Source of the DNA: Oscillospiraceae bacterium
GTDB lineage: Bacteria; Bacillota; Clostridia; Oscillospirales; Ruminococcaceae
Assembly: GCA_020024215.1 (NCBI GenBank)
Contig: JAHHUC010000045.1
Span: 1-18,477, forward strand
Length of the DNA: 18,477 nucleotides
Direction of reading: 5' to 3'
Shown piece after piece: positions 14,011 through 18,477 of this stretch. Position 1 is the first letter of the stretch; every line of letters begins with the position of its first letter. The notes beneath the pieces are model-generated. The model saw nothing but the letters and a program-made list of their open reading frames with translations, made no database searches and was not told the origin of the DNA. The translations under genes were made by a program, and so were the position numbers.

Positions 14011-14053
14011 GGAGCTTCTAATATCAATTCAATTTAAGAAAGGAAATATATTC

Positions 14054-14953
14054 ATGTTCAATAAAGTTGTTGTTGTAGATAATACCGGTATGAATGAGTG
14101 GGCCAAGAATCGGCTTCGCAAGCTTTCAAAATCCGCATTTTTTTATGACGATTTTCCCATTGAGCCTCATATCATAAAAGAGAGAATAGGCGATGCAGAC
14201 TGCCTGATGGTATCCTACTGCACACCTATTACACGAGATATCATCCAATCCTGCCCTAACCTTAAATACATAGGTATGTGCTGCTCGCTCTACTCTGCCG
14301 AAAGCTCCAATGTGGATATTTTATGCTGTGAGGAGCGAGGCATTGCCGTCACAGGAATTTTTGATTACGGCGATCAGGGCGTGGTTGAATTTGGCATATC
14401 CGCCCTCACCTTTTTGCTGCACGGCTTTGGCGGTAAGATGTGGAAGGCTCGTCCCAATGAGCTGTATGGCCAGAGGATTGGTATTTTAGGCCTTGGCAAT
14501 ACCGGCTTTAAGCTTGCAAAGGCTCTTCAATATTTCGGCGCTTGCATCTGCTATGCCGATCTTCGCAAGCGAGAGGATGCCGATGCGCTGGGAATGAAGC
14601 ATATGCCCCTTCATGAAATGCTCAAGGAGGTGGACATTCTCACCACACAGCTGCCTCGCGGCTGTTCACTTATGAATGAAGAGGAATTCAAAATTTTCGG
14701 CAGCGGCAAAATATTGCTCAACACCTCAATCGGCGCCACCTTCGATCTGACTGCCATGAAGGAATGGCTTAAGGATTCCGGCAACTTTTATATCTGCGAG
14801 CAGGTGGGTGTGGGAGATTTATACGATGAGCTAAAGGGTTATGATAACTTTATCTGCTTTGAGGGCTGCGCCGGCAGCTCTGAGCAGTGTACACAAAGAC
14901 TATCTGAGAAAAGCATTGCCAATGTTGAAAAATTTCTCGGACTTGAACCATAG
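14054..14953 (+). CDS. D-isomer-specific 2-hydroxyacid dehydrogenase homologue lacking canonical catalytic residues
   Basis: The 299-residue product has the D-2-hydroxyacid dehydrogenase fold: a split substrate domain (about 1-105 and 275-299) around a Rossmann domain with GILGLGNTG (143-151) and Asp169 after the second strand, indicating NAD preference. The family motif NTARG is here NTSIG (223-227), so the catalytic Arg is Ile226, and the PHIAG motif reads EGCAG (270-274), so the catalytic His is Gly271. It is therefore probably not an ordinary dehydrogenase; it may use other residues, or bind NAD or a 2-keto acid without turnover. The ATG at 14054 has AAAGGAAA about 9 nt upstream. It lies 152 bp after permease 1 and 35 bp before pepT, suggesting one operon for amino-acid or peptide use. 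Confidence 0.85.
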   Translation: MFNKVVVVDNTGMNEWAKNRLRKLSKSAFFYDDFPIEPHIIKERIGDADCLMVSYCTPITRDIIQSCPNLKYIGMCCSLYSAESSNVDILCCEERGIAVTGIFDYGDQGVVEFGISALTFLLHGFGGKMWKARPNELYGQRIGILGLGNTGFKLAKALQYFGACICYADLRKREDADALGMKHMPLHEMLKEVDILTTQLPRGCSLMNEEEFKIFGSGKILLNTSIGATFDLTAMKEWLKDSGNFYICEQVGVGDLYDELKGYDNFICFEGCAGSSEQCTQRLSEKSIANVEKFLGLEP

Positions 14954-14988
14954 AAAAATACAGATATTTAATCCGGGAGGAATTTACA

Positions 14989-16233
14989 ATGAACAATCTT
15001 GTGGAGCGCTTTTACAGATATATAGCTATTGACACTCAGTCTGCCAGAGGAACAGGCACATTTCCCAGCACCGAAAAGCAGAAGAATCTGGGAAAGCTTT
15101 TGGTCAAGGAGCTAAAAGAGATGGGGGTTGAGGATGCGGAGATGGACCGGTATGGCACTGTATATGCTACAATACCTGCAAGCGAGGGAGTTGACCCGAC
15201 AGTGCCTGTCATAGGATTCACCGCCCATATGGATACGGCTTTGGAGCTTCCCGGCTGCAATATAAAGCCGAGGCTTATTGAAAACTATGACGGAAAGGAC
15301 ATCATCCTCAATGCTGAAAAAAACATCATCTTCAGCGTGGATTCCTATCCCCATATCAAGGAATATACAGGTAGGGACATTATTGTCTGCGACGGAACCA
15401 CACTTCTGGGCGCTGATGACAAAGCCGGCATTGCCGAGATAATGGAGGTAGCCCACACTCTGATGACCGATTCCTCCATACGCCACGGAAAGGTGAAAAT
15501 CTGCTTTACCTGTGACGAGGAAATAGGACAGAGCACAGAGCACCTTAACCTTGATAAGTTCAACCCTGACTTTGCCTACTCTATGGACGGAGGTGAGGAC
15601 GGCGAGTTTTACTATGATAACTTCAACTGCGGCACCTGCGATGTTTCCATCTGCGGAAAGGTTGCTCACACAGGCTATGCCAAGGGACAGATGGTAAATG
15701 CCAGCCATCTTGCTATGGAATTTCATGGTATGCTTGACCCCTTGGAGGTTCCGGCAAATACCGAAGGCCGGCAGGGCTTTATACACCTTTTTTCCATAAC
15801 AGGTGAAGCAGGTAGTGCCAATATGCTTTACATGATTCGCGATCACGAGCTTGATCTTTACCATGACAAGCAGCAGAAGCTGCGGCGGATTGCCGACTTT
15901 ATGAACGACAAATATGGCATAGGAACTGTTGATGTCTCCTTTAAGGACACCATGTACAATATGCGTGACAAGATAATGGAAAATCCCTTTGTTGTGGAAA
16001 ACGCCATCAACGCTATGAGAGAATTGGGCATTGAGCCGCGCATAATTCCTGTCCGTGGCGGTGTAGACGGCGCAGAAATAACCTTCAAGGGGCTTGCGTG
16101 CCCCAACCTTTTCACCGGAAGTGACCGATGCCACACCCGTACAGAATATGCGTGTGTTCAATCTATGGAGAAAAGCTATCAGCTCCAGCTGAAGCTGATT
16201 ACCAACTGCGTTGATAAAACCCAATCCCTGTGA
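14989..16233 (+). CDS. pepT: peptidase T (tripeptide aminopeptidase, M20B)
   Basis: The 414-residue product is a cytoplasmic dizinc aminopeptidase that removes N-terminal residues from tripeptides. The metal and catalytic residues of the family are all visible: His80 and catalytic Asp82 in FTAHMDTA, Asp143 in LLGADDKAG, catalytic Glu177 with Glu178, Asp200 in SMDGGE, and His382 in CHTRTE. RGGVDGAEITFKGLACPN (356-373) matches the family signature with Val for the usual Thr. Length is normal for PepT (about 405-415 aa). The ATG at 14989 has GGGAGGAA 6 nt upstream. It lies 35 bp behind the dehydrogenase homologue and 96 bp before permease 2, and probably supplies free amino acids from imported peptides to the same pathway as its neighbours. 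Confidence 0.93.
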   Translation: MNNLVERFYRYIAIDTQSARGTGTFPSTEKQKNLGKLLVKELKEMGVEDAEMDRYGTVYATIPASEGVDPTVPVIGFTAHMDTALELPGCNIKPRLIENYDGKDIILNAEKNIIFSVDSYPHIKEYTGRDIIVCDGTTLLGADDKAGIAEIMEVAHTLMTDSSIRHGKVKICFTCDEEIGQSTEHLNLDKFNPDFAYSMDGGEDGEFYYDNFNCGTCDVSICGKVAHTGYAKGQMVNASHLAMEFHGMLDPLEVPANTEGRQGFIHLFSITGEAGSANMLYMIRDHELDLYHDKQQKLRRIADFMNDKYGIGTVDVSFKDTMYNMRDKIMENPFVVENAINAMRELGIEPRIIPVRGGVDGAEITFKGLACPNLFTGSDRCHTRTEYACVQSMEKSYQLQLKLITNCVDKTQSL

Positions 16234-16268
16234 AAGTGGACAATGGAGCCTGTTTAAAATCAGAAACC

Positions 16269-16307
16269 CTGACAGCAGGATGCTTTAGACTGCATCTTTG
16301 CTGTCAG
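16269..16307 (+). other. intercistronic hairpin between pepT and permease 2
   Basis: CTGACAGC (16269-16276) pairs with GCTGTCAG (16300-16307), and GATGC (16279-16283) with GCATC (16292-16296) inside it, around an 8 nt loop. No T-run follows, so it is not a typical terminator. It ends 8 nt before the AGGAGG of permease 2 and could stabilise, process or modulate translation of the downstream message. Confidence 0.6.
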
Positions 16308-16329
16308 AGGTTTGAGGAGGAAAAAAATT

Positions 16330-17688
16330 ATGGAAAATAATCATCAGTCTGCTGCCATATCAGATGATGGATTCAATCGTGTTCTTACAAAAAAGGATCT
16401 CTTCGGAATTGCCATAGGCATGATCATCGGTGCAGGGGTTATGACATTGACCGGAATAGGCATTGGCAGAACCGGCCGATCCGTGTTCATTTCCTATTTG
16501 CTTGCTGCCGTATTTGCCCTGTTCTTTGCGGTTCCGTCCATCATCAGCACAAGCATTGCCCGCTTTAAAGGCGGAAGCTACACAATCTGGTCATTGGTAA
16601 TTGGGGAAAAGTGGGCAGGTGTATGGCTGATAGTCTTTTTTATGGGCGAAATGGGCATCTGTATGTATGCCATGAGCTTTGCAGAATATTTCTGTGCTCT
16701 GTTTCCCAAAATTTCGCAAAATACAGTAGCCATCATCATTGCCACCTTTTTCTTTATCATGAATTACTTTGGCATCAACGTGATGAGCAAGATAGAAAAT
16801 ATAATGACAATCTTTCTGGTGGCTGCCATTATTCTGTTTGTCATCTGCGGACTGCCTCATGTCAATTATGACAGCTATTTCAAACAGCCCGGATTTATTA
16901 CAAACGGTGTATCCGGCATCTTTGCCGGTGCAGCCTTTCTTAACTATGCGCTTATGGGAGCCTCCGAGCTGCAAAGCTTTGCTGCTGAGGCCAAAAATCC
17001 CAAGAAGGATATTCCCGGAACAATCATTTTATCCACCTTGTTTCTGGCTGTCATCTTTTCCCTGCTCAGTATTGTAGCCTCCGGAGTCCTGCCCACAGAC
17101 AGCGTTGTGGGCAAGCCTCTGACATTGGTGGCAAAGGTGATATTCAATAAGCCCTTATATCTTTTCTTCATAATTGCCGGAGCCTTGGGCGCTACGGCTA
17201 CGACATTGAATGTAACAGTGGCATTTATAACAAAGCCTCTGGTATTTGCCTCTCGTGACGGCTGGTTCCCTGCAAAAATGGGCGAGCTTCACCCTAAATA
17301 TCACACACCCCATCGCTGGCTAATTGTCTGGTACCTTATCTGTGTCATTCCTCTGGCTTTAAATTTAAGTGTAAGCCAAATTGCAGACCTTGTCATGTTC
17401 ATCATGTATGGGCGCACCATGATTTATGCTTTGGGCTTCCTAAAGCTGCCTAAAATATTCCCTGAACAGTGGAAAAAATCCATGTTCTATATGCCAAACT
17501 GGGCATTCACGCTGTTGATGCTCTCCTGCTCTGTTGTAGCTGCATATCAGCTCTATGCCAACCTTATAAATGCCGACCCCAAAATGATTATGCTCAATCT
17601 GGTTGTGCTGGCAGGCTCTATCGCATATTCTCTGCTCCGTTATAAAAGCGGAAAGGTGCATATGCATCCATCATGGGAGGAAAATTAA
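16330..17688 (+). CDS. APC-family amino-acid permease (copy 2)
   Basis: The 452-residue product is a second 12-segment APC transporter, colinear with copy 1 and about 65% identical by eye. It has the same segment-1 motif (GMIIGAGVM) and identical loop ASRDGWFPAKMGELHPKYH. Differences concentrate in segments 3-6 (for example ASELQSFAAEAKN versus ATWCMDFSAEAKN), where substrate contacts of APC proteins lie, so the two may have different substrates. The ATG at 16330 is 9 nt after AGGAGG (16315-16320); the in-frame TTG upstream lies over that site. It is the last gene of the plus-strand cluster and is followed by the second copy of the 3' element. Confidence 0.92.
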   Translation: MENNHQSAAISDDGFNRVLTKKDLFGIAIGMIIGAGVMTLTGIGIGRTGRSVFISYLLAAVFALFFAVPSIISTSIARFKGGSYTIWSLVIGEKWAGVWLIVFFMGEMGICMYAMSFAEYFCALFPKISQNTVAIIIATFFFIMNYFGINVMSKIENIMTIFLVAAIILFVICGLPHVNYDSYFKQPGFITNGVSGIFAGAAFLNYALMGASELQSFAAEAKNPKKDIPGTIILSTLFLAVIFSLLSIVASGVLPTDSVVGKPLTLVAKVIFNKPLYLFFIIAGALGATATTLNVTVAFITKPLVFASRDGWFPAKMGELHPKYHTPHRWLIVWYLICVIPLALNLSVSQIADLVMFIMYGRTMIYALGFLKLPKIFPEQWKKSMFYMPNWAFTLLMLSCSVVAAYQLYANLINADPKMIMLNLVVLAGSIAYSLLRYKSGKVHMHPSWEEN

Positions 17689-17796
17689 AATCTTTAAGCC
17701 AACTTAAAAATTTTCATGTTCCTGTTACAGATCTAAGCTGCTCACCCTCAGCCCAAATGGGGTAGAAATTATCAAAGACAAGGACTTGCAAATGCA
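17689..17796 (+). repeat. 3' element copy B downstream of permease 2
   Basis: This is the second copy of the ~109 bp element found at 13902-14010, again starting right after the permease stop codon. Copy B has a slightly longer TTTAAG-CCAA-CTTAAA hairpin followed by AAATTTTC. Similarity ends at GCAAATGCA (17788-17796); beyond it the two loci are unrelated, so the duplicated unit is permease plus element. Confidence 0.8.
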
Positions 17797-18109
17797 AAAT
17801 TCCCTGCACACAATCAAATATTTGTAAATTTTTCCGCCTTTTTTGTGATTAGCAGTTCAATTACAGAACATAGCCACAAAAGGTGCATGGAAAATGGGCA
17901 CCTGCGGTTCTGAAGGTCTTTTCCCATGATAATTCCAACAGGTACACCGTCTGCCTCTGCCGCTTTAGTAAAGGTTTGGCCGGCAAGGCAGCTTTTAAAC
18001 ACCTTTGCCATCCTTGCGGCTGCAAAACCGAACGTATTTTCACACCTCACTCACTATATTTTCCAATTTTGGACGGTCTGGCCTTTAACCCTCTCTTAAA
18101 ATAACCTGT
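17797..18109. other. stretch without an intact gene, possible remnant on the minus strand
   Basis: No gene is well supported. A minus-strand frame at 17814-18050 (78 codons from a GTG) contains protein-like sequence (FAAARMAKVFKSCLAGQ, then EADGVPVGIIMGKD) with reasonable codon use. However, it has a stop immediately upstream and no ribosome binding site, and I cannot assign a family. It may be an internal fragment of a decayed gene. A CAAATATTTG palindrome at 17815-17824 followed by TAAATTTTT could be a weak terminator for the permease operon. Confidence 0.3.
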
Positions 18110-18477
18110 TCACTCATGTTCGATTTTTTCTCCGTTTCTTCGGGATAATATTGTCTGTGGTATTTCCTGATACCGTTTCAAGAGATATGCTTTTCCCTTT
18201 GTATGCCATCTGTAAGCGGTGATAAGCAAGCCCCCTGCAAAGAGAAAAACAGCGATTACCGTACTGTATTGGAAAGAAGCCGCTTCAAGGATAAGATAGC
18301 TGATAACAGACGAAAGGACTGCCGCCGTTAAGTAAAGGGCGATAGCGTACCGCTGTACTGCCTGCGGGGACATTTGCAAAAAGAAATCCTCCCATTTTTC
18401 ACTGTTAAATTCTAATTTCTTGCCTTTTATCCAAAACAATAAAAGAAAGATGCCTAAAGAAATTCCTTTGCATAAAA
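18110..18477 (-). CDS. small membrane protein, N-terminus beyond the right edge
   Basis: The frame is open to the window edge, so the start lies outside; an internal TTG at 18437-18439 would cut a hydrophobic stretch (GISLGIFLLLFWIKGKK) in half and is not the true start. The visible 122 codons show that first membrane segment followed by a basic KGKK, an amphipathic stretch, two more membrane segments (about 45-90 residues further on) and a basic C-terminal tail, ending at TGA (18110-18112). The layout of a helix, a KGK turn and two helices vaguely recalls DUF3784-type Firmicutes membrane proteins, but I would not assign it. No function can be given. Confidence 0.6.
   Translation of the reverse strand, partial: LCKGISLGIFLLLFWIKGKKLEFNSEKWEDFFLQMSPQAVQRYAIALYLTAAVLSSVISYLILEAASFQYSTVIAVFLFAGGLLITAYRWHTKGKAYLLKRYQEIPQTILSRRNGEKIEHE

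Noticed and set aside
15112..16224. A 370-codon minus-strand open frame opposite pepT
   Set aside because: It is antisense to a gene with all PepT metal ligands intact, has no ribosome binding site, and its composition reflects the complement of pepT codons.

Overview
The window (about 18.5 kb) looks like a chromosomal segment of a low-GC, Gram-positive anaerobe of the class Clostridia. Supporting this are AGGAGG-type ribosome binding sites in front of most genes, AT-rich spacers, sigma-A-like promoters (TTGACA / 17 bp / TATAAT), a flavin reductase-rubredoxin fusion typical of strict anaerobes, a DUF6512-type membrane protein, a YibE/F protein and an OmpR-type two-component system operonic with an HtrA protease. 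The genus is not identifiable from the sequence alone. No rRNA, tRNA, CRISPR array, transposase or phage gene is seen.

Layout. (1) 1-3.3 kb: a small acidic hypothetical protein with an excellent promoter and terminator, then a minus-strand series: a high-molecular-weight rubredoxin, a DUF6512-like membrane protein, and a DUF4304-like gene split by a one-base frame change at an A AAA AAG heptamer. (2) 3.3-7.2 kb, minus strand: an envelope-stress style operon of response regulator, sensor histidine kinase and membrane-anchored HtrA protease. (3) 7.2-9.8 kb: a YibE/F membrane protein (minus) divergent from a GltS-type sodium/glutamate symporter (plus). (4) 9.8-11.2 kb, minus: a cation/proton antiporter whose leader carries what I read as a fluoride (crcB-motif) riboswitch overlapping a strong intrinsic terminator. 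(5) 11.2-12.4 kb: a structured 400 bp intergenic stretch and an HTH/WYL-like regulator ended by two hairpin terminators. (6) 12.4-17.8 kb, plus: two paralogous APC-family amino-acid permeases bracketing a non-canonical D-2-hydroxyacid dehydrogenase homologue and a tripeptidase (PepT). Each permease is followed by a copy of the same ~109 bp non-coding element. (7) 17.8-18.5 kb: a poorly defined stretch and a partial membrane protein running off the right edge.

How the genes may work together: region 6 reads as a peptide/amino-acid utilisation cluster in which the permeases move amino acids, PepT releases them from tripeptides, and the dehydrogenase-like protein handles or senses a 2-keto/2-hydroxy acid or NAD(H). 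The regulator just upstream is the obvious candidate controller. Region 2 would sense envelope stress and produce the quality-control protease. Region 4 links fluoride sensing to ion transport. The items most worth a second look are the fluoride switch on an antiporter, the dehydrogenase lacking the family's catalytic Arg and His, the duplicated permeases with conserved 3' elements and a near-identical internal tract, the in-phase slippery heptamer in the DUF4304-like gene, and the structured region before the regulator.
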